DNA of 64,000 nucleotides from Spirosoma profusum (GTDB lineage: Bacteria > Bacteroidota > Bacteroidia > Cytophagales > Spirosomataceae): positions 1 to 64,000 of the forward strand of contig NZ_JACWZY010000023.1 of the NCBI RefSeq assembly GCF_014699005.1, written 5' to 3'. This document shows positions 10,201 through 18,598 of the stretch, one piece after another (within the stretch, counting starts at the first letter, position 1; each line of letters begins with the position of its first letter). The position numbers and the translations under genes are program-made. Under the pieces are notes generated by a model, which was given only the letters and a program-made list of their open reading frames with translations, was not told the DNA's origin and did no database searches.

Positions 10201-11262
10201 TCCCCCATGACGAACCTGTCCGTGTATTGGGCGCAGTTGGGCACCGATAAGGTGAAGATGAAATACGTCGAACTGTCGCAGCCTCGCCAGGGAGCGCTGG
10301 GCTATATCGAGTATAGCTTTCTGCCTACAGCGGGTAATCTGGCGGCTGGTCAGAATTCAGGGCCTATTCAGAATGGAATCGGGAAGCAGGACTGGACCAA
10401 TTTCAACGAAAGCGATGATTATTCGTATGCCAACAATGCGAACTACGTAGCGAATTCCCGCATCACCGCTTATCGCAACGGGACGCTAGTCTGGGGTACA
10501 GAACCGAACGTAGTAAACCCGATACAGAGTTTGAAAATCTATACGGAGAACAAAAACGGCCCTTCGACCAACACGATCAATACGTACCTGCAACTACGTA
10601 ACGAAGGCAACGTAGGGGTCAATTACGCCGACATTAAGGTGCGCTACTACTTCACCTCTGAGGGCATGCAACCACTGAATTTCTACCTGGACAACGCTCA
10701 GTTAGGAAGTGCCAATGTGAAAGGGCAGATCGTTCGGATCAGTCCGCCATTAGCCAATGCCGATACGTATCTGGAATTGAGCGTAATAAATCTGCCCAAG
10801 TTGTATCCACTGACCAGTACGGGCAATATTGAGTACCGGATTGCCAAACAGGACTGGAGTCAGTTCAACCAGAGCAACGACTACTCGTATCTGAACGGCA
10901 CCAACCCGATGGCGGTCAATAATCGGGTGGTGGTGTACGTAGGAGGGGTTCGGGTGTGGGGCACAGAACCCGGTGCATCGGCCCGTGAGGGAGTGGATGA
11001 ACCAAGCTCTCCATTAAACGTAGTCGTGCTAGGCAATCCGGTGGTTGGCGAAACGGCCGAGCTTGACGTGCGGGGTGCTGAAGGGCAATCACTACAGCTT
11101 GAGTTGACAGACTCGCAGGGTCGTCGGCTGTACCAGCATGCTGTTACGTCTGCCTCGTCAGTAGAGCGGATTTCGATTCCGGTAGGCTCAACGCCGGGGT
11201 TACGGTTTGTACAGGTGCGTACGGGTGCTCGCCAACAGACGGTGAAATTACTCAAACGTTAA
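7270..11262 (+). CDS. Large cell-surface protein: FG-GAP propeller, Ig-like repeats, two CBM3-like modules, T9SS tail
   Basis: This 1330-residue exported protein is a mosaic. Residues 35-54 form a hydrophobic signal ending in AVAQ, so the first 34 residues may be a long n-region or the real start may be later. Residues 62-394 hold seven 49-residue FG-GAP/VCBS repeats with DxNxDGKxDLV calcium-loop motifs, enough for one seven-bladed propeller. An Ig/PKD-like stretch follows, then five 72-residue repeats (about 488-850) with a cysteine pair per repeat (LTCASP and NGC). Two cellulose-binding family 3-like modules follow (about 928-1078 and 1087-1233), each ending WGTEP. The last 80 residues look like a type IX secretion sorting domain ending VKLLKR. 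A role in polysaccharide or surface adhesion is inferred; no catalytic domain is seen. Confidence 0.85.
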   Translation: MLQLSSFYPKTRDKFTSESFHESYQFTDPRSLPTLARWGLLLVLLTGLSGRAVAQCFQTTTNYATGFSPRSVAVGDFNSDGKVDLAVSNFNSNNVSVLLGDGLGGFGTPTNFATQTGPQSVAVGDVNADGKLDLVIANLNSNTISVLLGDGAGNFASSTNFATGISPTWVVVGDVNTDGKVDLVVANAGSNNVSVLLGDGAGSFSPPTNFATGTNPQSVAMSDVNADGKVDLVIANLFPNNVSVLLGDGAGSFGTQTNFAAGTGTFSVAVSDVNGDGKADLVTANRNANTVSILLGNGDGSFSPKTDFATGTNPYTVAVSDINADGKLDLVTANRNSSSASALLGDGLGNFGPPTNYATGTGSWFVTVGDVNTDGKVDLITANNNSNDISVLLNCTVTSLSLITSATPNPVCAGTSTALIVTAFGGTAPYSYTWAAPAGITLSATSTSAVSASVDAGLSGPQTLTVTVAAAGGSPVSTSLVSLTVNAAPTVSISPGSVTLTCASPTASLMAGGSGTYQWTDGTTTQSISATSTGTYSVTLTDGNGCTATASAQVFQDNAPPTVSISPSSATLTCASPTASLTAIGTGTYQWSTGATTQVISVTSATTYSVTLTGANGCTATASAQVFQNNTVPAVNINPTSATLTCTTPTVSLSAVGSGTYRWSTGATTSTISVTAADTYSVTLTGANGCSRTASVVVSQDKNPPAVSITPNSATLTCASPSVSLSAVGTGTVLWSTGSTSRVISVSLTGDYTVALKGTNGCQAMATVTVSQDKNAPSVSINPASATLSCASPMVSLSAVGTGTYRWSTGATTSVISVTAAATYSVTLTGSNGCTAVASRTVGGNTTLAAPTLQASATSTTNQPISVTASGCSGTISWQAQGGAGTANGSIYTVTQPGSYTLSATCSLNSCTSAPASVTLLIQPAPIANLKVFHQDVDNNQTQNNTIKPYLQVQNDGSSPVPYSEITIRYWLTVEQFSPMTNLSVYWAQLGTDKVKMKYVELSQPRQGALGYIEYSFLPTAGNLAAGQNSGPIQNGIGKQDWTNFNESDDYSYANNANYVANSRITAYRNGTLVWGTEPNVVNPIQSLKIYTENKNGPSTNTINTYLQLRNEGNVGVNYADIKVRYYFTSEGMQPLNFYLDNAQLGSANVKGQIVRISPPLANADTYLELSVINLPKLYPLTSTGNIEYRIAKQDWSQFNQSNDYSYLNGTNPMAVNNRVVVYVGGVRVWGTEPGASAREGVDEPSSPLNVVVLGNPVVGETAELDVRGAEGQSLQLELTDSQGRRLYQHAVTSASSVERISIPVGSTPGLRFVQVRTGARQQTVKLLKR
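7453..8451 (+). repeat. Seven in-frame 147-bp FG-GAP repeats
   Basis: Copies begin at 7453, 7600, 7747, 7894, 8041, 8188 and 8335, an exact 147-base period. Each encodes the pattern FATG...VAVGDVNxDGKxDLVxANxxSNxVSVLLGDG. The last copy is shortened at its end. The unbroken period and high similarity point to recent duplication or gene conversion. Confidence 0.9.
8731..9820 (+). repeat. Five in-frame 216-bp Ig-like repeats
   Basis: Copies have a 216-base (72-residue) period, shown by the Val codon at 8740, 8956, 9172, 9388 and 9604. Each encodes VSIxPxSxTLTCASP...GTYxWSTGxTT...YSVTLTGxNGC. One C in TLTC and one in NGC per repeat suggest a disulfide in each unit. Confidence 0.88.
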
Positions 11263-11285
11263 AGCTAACGTTAATAATTTGTAGC

Positions 11286-11383
11286 GATTTTTTGTCATCC
11301 TGACGCAGGAAGGATCTTAAGGCTCCCTTACTGGAATGCTAAGAGGCCTTAAGATCCTTCCTGCGTCAGGATGACAAAAAATC
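11286..11383. repeat. Long palindromic intergenic repeat, family A copy 2
   Basis: Arms of about 38 bases start GATTTTTTGTCATCCTGACG and end with the complement. The arm interior reads GCAGGAAGGATC where copy 1 has GGAGGAAGCATC, and both arms carry matching changes. It sits between convergent genes. Confidence 0.9.
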
Positions 11384-11433
11384 ACTCAGTAAGACACTAC
11401 TAATCAATAGCCTGATTTAATGTGATTAATTAA

Positions 11434-12354
11434 TTAATCGGCCGCTTCCATCGCTTTTTTCACTTTGTCATAAAAAACCGTCACTTTCTCTTTCGGATCG
11501 CCTTTACCCAGCGTTTCGATGGGTAAGTAGCCCCGATAGTGCGATTCGCGTACAATACGTATCACTTTGGTCAAATCCGTAGTTACTTCCTGACCATCCA
11601 TAAACATTTTTTCTTTAATCTGCCACGTAGCGGCATGAGGTGCCACACGGGCGATCTGCGCGTAGGGGTCACCAATTTTAAAGCTGCCTATGTCCAGATT
11701 GACGGCCAACCAGTCAGATTTGACACGTTGTATAATTTCCAGTACGTGGTCAGCCGTCTGAATAAAATCGGCGTGATTCTGCAACACAATTAGCACGCCT
11801 TGTTTCGCGGCATAATCGGCACATTCACGTAGCGCATCGACAACCCAGTTTGTCACCTCGACGCGGTTATAACCCGCTGGCAATTCCTTACCCGTCCCGG
11901 CAAAAACCCGGATAACTGGTGCGCCCAGTCGAGCCGCTACGTCGGTCCATTTCCTGACCAATTCAATCTCCATTTTTCGTCTGCCAGCGTCGGGTAAAGT
12001 AAAATCGTTACGTACTCCCGTACCACTAATGTCGAGTCCCAGCCGAAACGCTTTTCGTTTTATTCGATAGAGGTAGTCGTTGTCAGGCGGAGTTGGATAA
12101 TTTGGGAAATAATATCCGGTTGGATCAACAGCGTCGAAACCAAGTTCAGCGCAAAAAGTCAGTACGTCCTCAAGGCTCATCTGACGACTCATGAGCGGCT
12201 CGTTGAATGAATAGAGGTTACAGCTCAATCGAACATGACTCGTTTGCTTAGTCCCAACTTCTCTGGCCAACGTTGTTTCTGCTGAAGTCACGAGCGGCAC
12301 ACTAGCTAGTGCTGTTTTTAGAAAAGCTCTTCGATTGGAGGAACGAGGGTTCAT
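11434..12354 (-). CDS. Exported sugar phosphate isomerase/epimerase family protein (xylose isomerase-like TIM barrel)
   Basis: The 306-residue protein starts with a twin-arginine-type signal (RRAFLKTAL, R8-R9) and continues with the AP endonuclease family 2/xylose isomerase-like TIM-barrel pattern: LSCNLYSFNEPL, FDAVDPTGYYFP, VIRVFAGTGKELP, VLQNHADFIQT, LAVNLDIGSFKIGDP and GYLPIETLG. Conserved His, Glu and Asp residues in these strands are the usual metal ligands. It faces a Gfo/Idh/MocA oxidoreductase across a divergent gap, a common pairing in Bacteroidota sugar metabolism. The substrate is unknown. Confidence 0.85.
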   Translation of the reverse strand: MNPRSSNRRAFLKTALASVPLVTSAETTLAREVGTKQTSHVRLSCNLYSFNEPLMSRQMSLEDVLTFCAELGFDAVDPTGYYFPNYPTPPDNDYLYRIKRKAFRLGLDISGTGVRNDFTLPDAGRRKMEIELVRKWTDVAARLGAPVIRVFAGTGKELPAGYNRVEVTNWVVDALRECADYAAKQGVLIVLQNHADFIQTADHVLEIIQRVKSDWLAVNLDIGSFKIGDPYAQIARVAPHAATWQIKEKMFMDGQEVTTDLTKVIRIVRESHYRGYLPIETLGKGDPKEKVTVFYDKVKKAMEAAD

Positions 12355-12429
12355 AAGGCTAAACCGAATAGGGTAAGACGACTACTAGAAAAGCCCTGAA
12401 CTGCAATCGACTACTATGAAATTTAGCAG

Positions 12430-12549
12430 TTTGTCATGCTGACGAAGCCGGGCCGCCGGAGCGGAAGCACCTTAAAGTATCCTAACCTGAGGTCGAAGAA
12501 GCCTTAAGATGCTTCCGCTCCGGCGGCCCGGCTTCGTCAGCATGACAAA
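12430..12549. repeat. Long palindromic intergenic repeat, family A copy 3, GC-rich variant
   Basis: Arms start TTTGTCATGCTGACGAAG and contain the GC-rich block CGGGCCGCCGGAGCGG. It occupies a divergent intergenic region, so it is not simply a terminator between converging genes. Confidence 0.9.
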
Positions 12550-12620
12550 AATGGCGCATAAAGAAAAGTTTAAACAGGTTCCGTACGTATCGGTAGATTC
12601 ATGGGGCCGAACCATTTATA

Positions 12621-13679
12621 ATGACAAAACAGTACGTTCCTATGGCTAAAGTTGTTCAGGTTGGCATAATTGGATTTGGGTTGTCGGGTCGGTATTTTCA
12701 TACGCCGTTTTTGTCGGTGAATCCACGTTTTCAATTGGCGAAAATTGCCAGCAGTCGCCCCGAAGCCGTTCGGGATTTTGATACGTCGATTGGGTGGGTG
12801 GCGACGCCCGAAGAATTGTTTGCCGACCCGGAAATCGACCTTGTGTTTGTGTGTTCGCCCAACGAAACCCACGTAGCGTATGCCCGGCAAGCGCTGGAAC
12901 ACGGTAAAAACGTAGTGATCGAAAAACCGTTTGCGCTTTCGGAACAGGAAGCCATCCAACTTCTTGACGTAGCACAACAGAATAACCTTCTAGCGACGGC
13001 CTACCAGAATCGCCGTTGGGATTCCGATTTCCTGACCATAAAACGCTTGCTGGATGAAGGTGCGCTCGGAACGCTAATCGACTATGAATGCCGGTATGAC
13101 CGCTTTTCGCCCGTAAATCTGCAAGCTCATAGCTGGAAAGAACAACCGGCAGTTGGGCGAGGGAATCTGTACAACCTAGGCCCTCACCTGCTCGACCAGG
13201 CCCTGCACCTTTTTGGCAGACCTGACTCCGTTCAGGCGAGTGTACGTATCATGCGACCGGGTAGTCAGGTACATGATTATTTCGACATCAAACTAGGTTA
13301 CAGCGACAAAATTGTTCGGCTCGAATCGAATCTGATGATGTATCAGAATCAGCTTCGGTATAGTTTGCACGGCACCGAAGGTTCGTTCATCAAAGGCGGG
13401 TTAGATCCTCAGGAAGAGCGACTACGGCAGAACCTATTACCGAATCTGCCTGATTGGGGCACCGAACCCGAAGACCGTTGGGGAACGCTTTACCGAAACG
13501 GCGGCCCAGAACGTATCGAAAGCCTGCCGGGTAACTACATGCCGTTCTACGATAATCTGTACGACGTAATTGTAAACGGAGCCACTCCCAACGTAACACC
13601 TGCCGACATTCAGCAACTGGCCCGCGTCATTGATCTCGCCCTGGAAAGTAGCCGCACCGGACGAGTCATACCGTTTTAA
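12621..13679 (+). CDS. Gfo/Idh/MocA family oxidoreductase
   Basis: This is a cytosolic NAD(P)-dependent sugar or polyol oxidoreductase of 352 residues. The N-terminal Rossmann fold shows GFGLSG at 18-23, VFVCSPNETH at 76-84 and the family lysine in EKP at 101-103. The C-terminal half is the usual alpha/beta domain (EYRYDR-like ECRYDRFSP, then GRGNLYNLGPHLLDQALHLFG). Start may be 12621 or the ATG seven codons later (12642). It diverges from a TIM-barrel isomerase-family gene, which suggests a shared sugar substrate. The substrate cannot be read from sequence. Confidence 0.9.
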   Translation: MTKQYVPMAKVVQVGIIGFGLSGRYFHTPFLSVNPRFQLAKIASSRPEAVRDFDTSIGWVATPEELFADPEIDLVFVCSPNETHVAYARQALEHGKNVVIEKPFALSEQEAIQLLDVAQQNNLLATAYQNRRWDSDFLTIKRLLDEGALGTLIDYECRYDRFSPVNLQAHSWKEQPAVGRGNLYNLGPHLLDQALHLFGRPDSVQASVRIMRPGSQVHDYFDIKLGYSDKIVRLESNLMMYQNQLRYSLHGTEGSFIKGGLDPQEERLRQNLLPNLPDWGTEPEDRWGTLYRNGGPERIESLPGNYMPFYDNLYDVIVNGATPNVTPADIQQLARVIDLALESSRTGRVIPF

Positions 13680-13764
13680 CGTAGCAGTTTTCGGCGAAAA
13701 CAGGCAAATTTGCGAACTGGATATGGACAGATTACGGGTGAAAATTCGTTAATTTGTTAGCATC

Positions 13765-14529
13765 ATGTCTTTATTTATTACCTCTTTAAATTCCGGCAGC
13801 AATGGCAACTGTTACTACGTTGGTAACGAGCAGGAAGCCGTTTTAATTGACGCTGGTATCTCTTGCCGGGAAACCGAAAACCGGATGCGCCGACTGGGTT
13901 TGTCGCTCCAGAATGTCAAAGCCATTTTTGTTTCGCACGAACACAGCGACCACATCAGCGGCATCACGCAACTTGCCAGGAAATACAAACTCCCGGTATT
14001 TATTACGCCCCAAACACTGCGTAAGTCACGCCTGGAAGAACGAGGATTTCTGTTTCGGGCGCTACGTGCCTATGAGCCGATTGAGGTGGGCGATCTGCGC
14101 ATTACGGCTTTCCCGAAATACCACGATGCAGCCGATCCACATAGTTTTGTGGTCAGTGGTGGCGGAGTAAATATTGGCGTATTCACCGACATCGGCGAAG
14201 TCTGTGAACACGTAATACGACATTTTAGCCAGTGCCACGCAGCTTTTCTGGAAGCCAATTACGACGAAGATATGCTGGAGCGCGGTCGTTACCCGTACTT
14301 CCTGAAACAACGGATTCGGGGTGGCAAAGGGCACCTGTCAAACCAGCAGGCGCTCGCGTTATTTCAAACGCATAAGCCGTCGTTCATGAGCCACGTTTTC
14401 CTGTCGCACATGTCGAAGGATAACAACTGTCCGGATCTGACACGGGATTTATTTAAACCTCATCTGGCTGACACGCAATTGATTGTGGCGTCGCGCTTTG
14501 CCGAAACCCCAGTTTATACCATCGCTTGA
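13765..14529 (+). CDS. MBL-fold metallo-hydrolase, YycJ/WalJ-like
   Basis: The 254-residue protein has the metallo-beta-lactamase zinc motif HEHSDH (H58, H60, D62, H63) after a start typical of the YycJ group (TSLNSGSNGNCYYV). Later strands carry HDAADPHSFVV and SHMSKDNN. In Firmicutes YycJ is linked to cell-wall and DNA repair functions; the role here is not known. It is predicted to be a cytosolic phosphodiesterase or nuclease-type hydrolase. It stands alone with the same orientation as its neighbours. Confidence 0.88.
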   Translation: MSLFITSLNSGSNGNCYYVGNEQEAVLIDAGISCRETENRMRRLGLSLQNVKAIFVSHEHSDHISGITQLARKYKLPVFITPQTLRKSRLEERGFLFRALRAYEPIEVGDLRITAFPKYHDAADPHSFVVSGGGVNIGVFTDIGEVCEHVIRHFSQCHAAFLEANYDEDMLERGRYPYFLKQRIRGGKGHLSNQQALALFQTHKPSFMSHVFLSHMSKDNNCPDLTRDLFKPHLADTQLIVASRFAETPVYTIA

Positions 14530-14595
14530 CCTTCGGCGTATTAATTGGTTTCTTTGCCGCACGTAACGCAATTCCGGTAAACCAACGTAACGTCC

Positions 14596-15819
14596 ATGAG
14601 AACAACTTTATGGCTCCTCTCTTTTTGTCTGATAGGCGCTTGCACAACCAGTTCTAAAACCGAGAACACCAGCATGGAAACCCCCGAAAAAGGTACGTTC
14701 GGCTACGATCTTGACTTCCTTCAGAAACGCGATCACGACGTAGCAGTACTTTCCAGCGACGATAGTACGTCTCAGGTCATTGTTTCGGCTAAATATCAGG
14801 GCAAAGTCTTTACGTCTACCGCCGACGGGATGTCAGGAAGGAGTTTCGGATGGGTTCATTATAAGGCATTTGACGGCCAACCCGACGCGCACATGAACGC
14901 GTACGGAGGTGAAAATCGGTTGTGGCTGGGGCCGGAGGGCGCACAATATTCCCTGTTTTTCAAGCCGGGAGCGAAAATGGAGTTTGAGCAGTGGCATACA
15001 CCACCCGCCTTCGATACTGAGCCGTGGCATGTTACGTCGAAAACGGCGCAGTCGGTGGTGATGGACAAGGATATGATATTGACGAATTACGCCGGTACTA
15101 CGTTGCAGCTTAAAATCGACCGGAGTGTTACGTTGCTAAGTCGGGAAGAAGCCGCCAGTCGGCTCAATACGTCCTTAGCGAACAACGTGAAACTGGTTGG
15201 TTATCAGACCGACAACAGCATTACTAATTCAGGCTCCACAGCGTGGACGCCGAAAACGGGCGCTCCCTGCCTGTGGATGCTCGATATGTTCGTTCCATCG
15301 CCCGGCGTTACCATCGTGATTCCTTATGAAGAACAGGCAACGGGCAACGTAGCGACTACGGACTATTTCGGCCAAATTCCACCTGATCGCGTTACGTACA
15401 AAAACGGAGTTCTTTACTTCAAAGCCGATGGCAAAAGTCGTGGGAAACTCGGTATCCCGCCAAAACGGGCCAAACCCATAGCCGGCAGTTACGACGCCGA
15501 CAACAACGTACTGACGCTAACCCTGTTCGACGTCGACAAAAACGCTACGTATCTCAATCAGGAATGGAAACTCGTACCCGATCCGCTAAAAGGTGACGTC
15601 GTTAACGCTTACAACGATGGTCCGCTGGCCGATGGTAGTCAGATGGGGCCGTTTTATGAAATCGAAAGCGTATCGCCCGCAGCATTTCTGAAACCGGCCG
15701 AAAAACTGACCCACAAACACGCCGTTTTCCACTTCACAGGTGAAAAATCGCAACTGGATGCTATTGCTCAGAAAACGTTGGGGGTATCACTGGATACTAT
15801 TCAGAAGGCGTTGAAGTAG
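14596..15819 (+). CDS. Lipoprotein, DUF6786-like
   Basis: The 407-residue protein has a lipoprotein signal with lipobox LIGAC (C16) and should be membrane-anchored. The rest is beta-rich with YGGENRLWLGPEGAQYS and later GPFYEIESVSPAAFL near the C-terminus, features resembling galactose-mutarotase-like folds and the DUF6786 group. No catalytic assignment is possible from sequence. It follows the MBL hydrolase with a 66-base gap and could be cotranscribed. Family name is from recall and moderately sure. Confidence 0.7.
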   Translation: MRTTLWLLSFCLIGACTTSSKTENTSMETPEKGTFGYDLDFLQKRDHDVAVLSSDDSTSQVIVSAKYQGKVFTSTADGMSGRSFGWVHYKAFDGQPDAHMNAYGGENRLWLGPEGAQYSLFFKPGAKMEFEQWHTPPAFDTEPWHVTSKTAQSVVMDKDMILTNYAGTTLQLKIDRSVTLLSREEAASRLNTSLANNVKLVGYQTDNSITNSGSTAWTPKTGAPCLWMLDMFVPSPGVTIVIPYEEQATGNVATTDYFGQIPPDRVTYKNGVLYFKADGKSRGKLGIPPKRAKPIAGSYDADNNVLTLTLFDVDKNATYLNQEWKLVPDPLKGDVVNAYNDGPLADGSQMGPFYEIESVSPAAFLKPAEKLTHKHAVFHFTGEKSQLDAIAQKTLGVSLDTIQKALK

Positions 15820-15837
15820 CCGGGCTGGCGTAAGTCT

Positions 15838-17127
15838 TCAATTATCAACATCCTTCACAACAGGGCGATTGTCATCACGCCGTTTTTCGTAGTTAATTTT
15901 AAAAGCGCTCAGATCAGGGATTTGCTTTCGTGGACGTTTCAAGTCGTACTGGTAAATTGTCTGGCCGAGCTGGTATAGAAACGGGTGGCCCACCCTATCG
16001 TATTCGTATTTATCGTCGTTCAGAATACCGTCGTTGTTGACGTACAACGTAGCAGATAGCATGTATTCTACCTTATTCGTGAAATCCACTACGTAAGAAG
16101 CGTCTGTCAGGAAGCCATACGCCCAGCCCACTTTGTTGAATACCCGAACACCCGCTGGCATCTGGTGGTGCAGGCTGTCCATGAAGAAAAACTTGACGTA
16201 GCTGTCGTAATACTGTTTCGTATCGTATTTCGGATAATTCGTCTCACCAGGATATTGCGATAAGTATTGGTACAGAAACCGATAATCATCCCGCGTCAAA
16301 TTAAAACGCTGCTTCTCAAGTACCGACATCGGAAACATCGTCGAACGTAGCAACTGGTGCAGGGCTTCAAGAGGAAGTTTGTTACGTTCCGTGAAATCAA
16401 ACGGCTTATTCACCAGACTATCTTTCGCGTAATAGCCTTTGCCTAGTTTGGCCACGCGACTAAAATCGAAGGGGTCCTGATTATAGGCGGCAGGTTGCGC
16501 GTAAATTAGTTGTCCGTTATCATCTAAAAATCGGACTGGATTCGTGTGTCGATTTTCATCGGCGGTCATGCGCACGAATCGATGCGTGATACGTGTATCC
16601 AGGTAGCCCATTGCGTGCAATGACCGATTAATTTCACCCTGCCCGACAAACTCGTACATCCGGCTGTACGGGTCATTTTCACTCACTAAAAACGCTTTTC
16701 GAATGAAATGCGCCAACGATGGATAACCGCTTTGGGCAGTAGGATCTTTCCACTCTTTCGTCTGAGCGCTGTAGGCACTATCAATTTGAAGGGTTGTAAA
16801 TTTTGTCAGCTTCGGATTTTTCAGACGGTTTAATTTGTCGAGCGACAGTAGTGCTAACGGCAGTTTGACGGTTGAAGCAGGATTGAAATACTCGGTGCTG
16901 TCGACCCGAAAATAATAGTTCGTGAACGTTGGCTTGTTGTTCTTATCCCGGTCGATACGTGTGTAGATAATTTGCAGTCGGTGGGCATCTGCGTTTTTCA
17001 ATACGTTCTGAAAAACAGGATTTTTATTACTGGCGAAAAGCTGTTTTAAAAATGCATCGGTTCGGGGTTGGGCGTGACAGATGGTGGTGCTGACGGAAAA
17101 AAGTAGTGCAAGGTATTTGAACGGCAT
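15838..17127 (-). CDS. Exported serine hydrolase (class A beta-lactamase-like)
   Basis: A signal peptide ends at CHAQ (residue 20). The 429-residue protein shows a serine-hydrolase SxxK motif, S85-T-V-K88, in the context FNPASTVKLPLALL typical of the beta-lactamase2 family, and a following SENDPYSRM loop that fits the SxN motif. The mature protein is longer than true class A beta-lactamases, so it may act on peptidoglycan-like or other ester/amide substrates rather than give drug resistance. Periplasmic location is predicted. It ends close to the stop of the converging lipoprotein gene. Confidence 0.82.
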   Translation of the reverse strand: MPFKYLALLFSVSTTICHAQPRTDAFLKQLFASNKNPVFQNVLKNADAHRLQIIYTRIDRDKNNKPTFTNYYFRVDSTEYFNPASTVKLPLALLSLDKLNRLKNPKLTKFTTLQIDSAYSAQTKEWKDPTAQSGYPSLAHFIRKAFLVSENDPYSRMYEFVGQGEINRSLHAMGYLDTRITHRFVRMTADENRHTNPVRFLDDNGQLIYAQPAAYNQDPFDFSRVAKLGKGYYAKDSLVNKPFDFTERNKLPLEALHQLLRSTMFPMSVLEKQRFNLTRDDYRFLYQYLSQYPGETNYPKYDTKQYYDSYVKFFFMDSLHHQMPAGVRVFNKVGWAYGFLTDASYVVDFTNKVEYMLSATLYVNNDGILNDDKYEYDRVGHPFLYQLGQTIYQYDLKRPRKQIPDLSAFKINYEKRRDDNRPVVKDVDN

Positions 17128-17174
17128 GTGATGAAGTGGTTATTTTTATACCTGTTTTTATCGCAAAGAGCGTG

Positions 17175-17300
17175 TTTTTTGTCATTCTGACCGGGCCGCC
17201 GGAGCGGGCACGAAGAATCTTAAGGCATCCTGACTTTAGTGTTTGGAAACGTTAAGATTCTTCGTGCCCGCTCCGGCGGCCCGGTCAGAATGACAAAAAA
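17175..17300. repeat. Long palindromic intergenic repeat, family A copy 4, GC-rich variant
   Basis: Arms of about 50 bases begin TTTTTTGTCATTCTGACC and contain CGGGCCGCCGGAGCGG. The loop holds TTTGGAAAC, the reverse complement of the TTTCCAAAC seen in other copies, so this copy is inverted. It separates two tandem minus-strand genes. Confidence 0.9.
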
Positions 17301-17338
17301 ACCATTTGGGGCCTGTTTTCAAAAGCTTAAACAAGTTC

Positions 17339-17740
17339 TTATTGAACCAATTGCGCGAACAAGTGCTCTAACGTTTCGCGGGCGTCGGAGCATAGGCCGG
17401 GATGCACGGGCGACGCTTGTACGACGGTGCTACGTGTCGAAGTAAGCCAGCGGAACCGTTCAGCAATAGAGAGTTTCCCAATGGGGCCACCTTCTTTTTT
17501 ACCAGCACAGATACGCTCAAAAGCGCCAAGCCGTTCCCGCAATTCGTCGATGTCAATTTCTGCCGAGAATGCCCGCAACCGATCTTCGTTCAGCGACCAC
17601 ATTGTCTGCAAAAATCCCTGTGACCGGCAGTACAAAATCACGCCCACATTCATAAATTCCTGCCGTTCGACGCAGGGCACGACCCGGATAACGGCGTACT
17701 CAAACAAGTGCTTCTCTGGCATGCTTCGCTTCGTTGACAA
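17339..17740 (-). CDS. DUF3037 protein
   Basis: The 133-residue protein matches the DUF3037 pattern: EYAVIRVVPCVERQEFMNVGVILY near the start, then a middle segment with GGPIGKLSIAERFRWLT and an end with SDARETLEHLF. It has no signal or membrane segment. The gene starts inside the end of the HipA-like kinase gene (41-base overlap in another frame), so the two are translated from one message. DUF3037 genes are often found next to HipA-like genes; the function is not established. Confidence 0.85.
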   Translation of the reverse strand: MSTKRSMPEKHLFEYAVIRVVPCVERQEFMNVGVILYCRSQGFLQTMWSLNEDRLRAFSAEIDIDELRERLGAFERICAGKKEGGPIGKLSIAERFRWLTSTRSTVVQASPVHPGLCSDARETLEHLFAQLVQ

Positions 17741-18497
17741 AAATTTCTGATGAGGCCAGTCGCTCTGTTAAAAACTGAGCATACACCGCTCGCTGGTCCG
17801 TTGCTGATTCCGTAGCTCCATTATTCAGAAGCCAATTGTCGGGTACCAACGACACAATTTCCTGAATACGTTCCGACGTAAGACCCTGGCGGAATTCAGC
17901 ATCTACGGCATCGAGTTCGGTCGCTTGCGGAAGTAATACGTGGTCTTTGATCTGGGCAAAGGGTCGTCGGGGCTGCTCGGGCCAGTTCGGGCCGGTGTGA
18001 TGAACGTAAAGCGCAGCTCCGTGGTCGATGAGCCACAATTCCTTGTGCCACATGAGCATATTCGTGTTACGTGCCGTCCGGTCTACGTTCATCACAAACG
18101 CATCGAGCCAGACGATTTGCGAGGCCAGCCGGGGAGTGAGGTCGTTGAGAATCGGGTCGAACGTAATGGCTCCCGATAGGTAATGCAGACCAAGATTCAG
18201 CCCTTCGCTGGCACGTAGCAAATCCTGAATTTCTTCGTCGGGCTCAGTACGTCCGAACGCTTCATCGAGCTTGACAAACACGAGTTCGGGTACCCGCACT
18301 CCGAGCGCACGTGCGATTTCGCCCGCAATCAGTTCGGCAATGAGCGCTTTGGTACCCTGACCTGCGCCCCGAAATTTCAGTACATACAGAAAATCGTCAT
18401 CGGCCTCCACAATGGCAGGCAGTGAGCCTCCTTCGCGAAGTGGCGTTACGTAACGTACTACGTTGACGGTTCGAAGTTGAAGCGGATTATCTACCAC
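17700..18497 (-). CDS. HipA-like protein kinase family protein
   Basis: The 265-residue protein resembles the short HipA_2 group. It shows a nucleotide-binding-like start (FLYVLKFRGAGQGTKALIAE), then a kinase core with WLDAFVMNVDRTARNTNML, which supplies the catalytic Asp and metal-binding Asn, and WLIDHGAAL, the counterpart of the DFG-like Asp. HipA proper is a toxin kinase of about 440 residues; this shorter form lacks the N-terminal subdomain and no HipB-type antitoxin is adjacent. It overlaps DUF3037. Target unknown. Confidence 0.82.
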   Translation of the reverse strand: MVDNPLQLRTVNVVRYVTPLREGGSLPAIVEADDDFLYVLKFRGAGQGTKALIAELIAGEIARALGVRVPELVFVKLDEAFGRTEPDEEIQDLLRASEGLNLGLHYLSGAITFDPILNDLTPRLASQIVWLDAFVMNVDRTARNTNMLMWHKELWLIDHGAALYVHHTGPNWPEQPRRPFAQIKDHVLLPQATELDAVDAEFRQGLTSERIQEIVSLVPDNWLLNNGATESATDQRAVYAQFLTERLASSEIFVNEAKHAREALV

Positions 18498-18598
18498 AGA
18501 AATACAAAGTCCGATACGTAATCAAATCGACTACTATCGGAAGAATAGTATCCGGGAAATTTAGAACTAAATTTTGAGGATAAGTTAAAAATGGGCGG

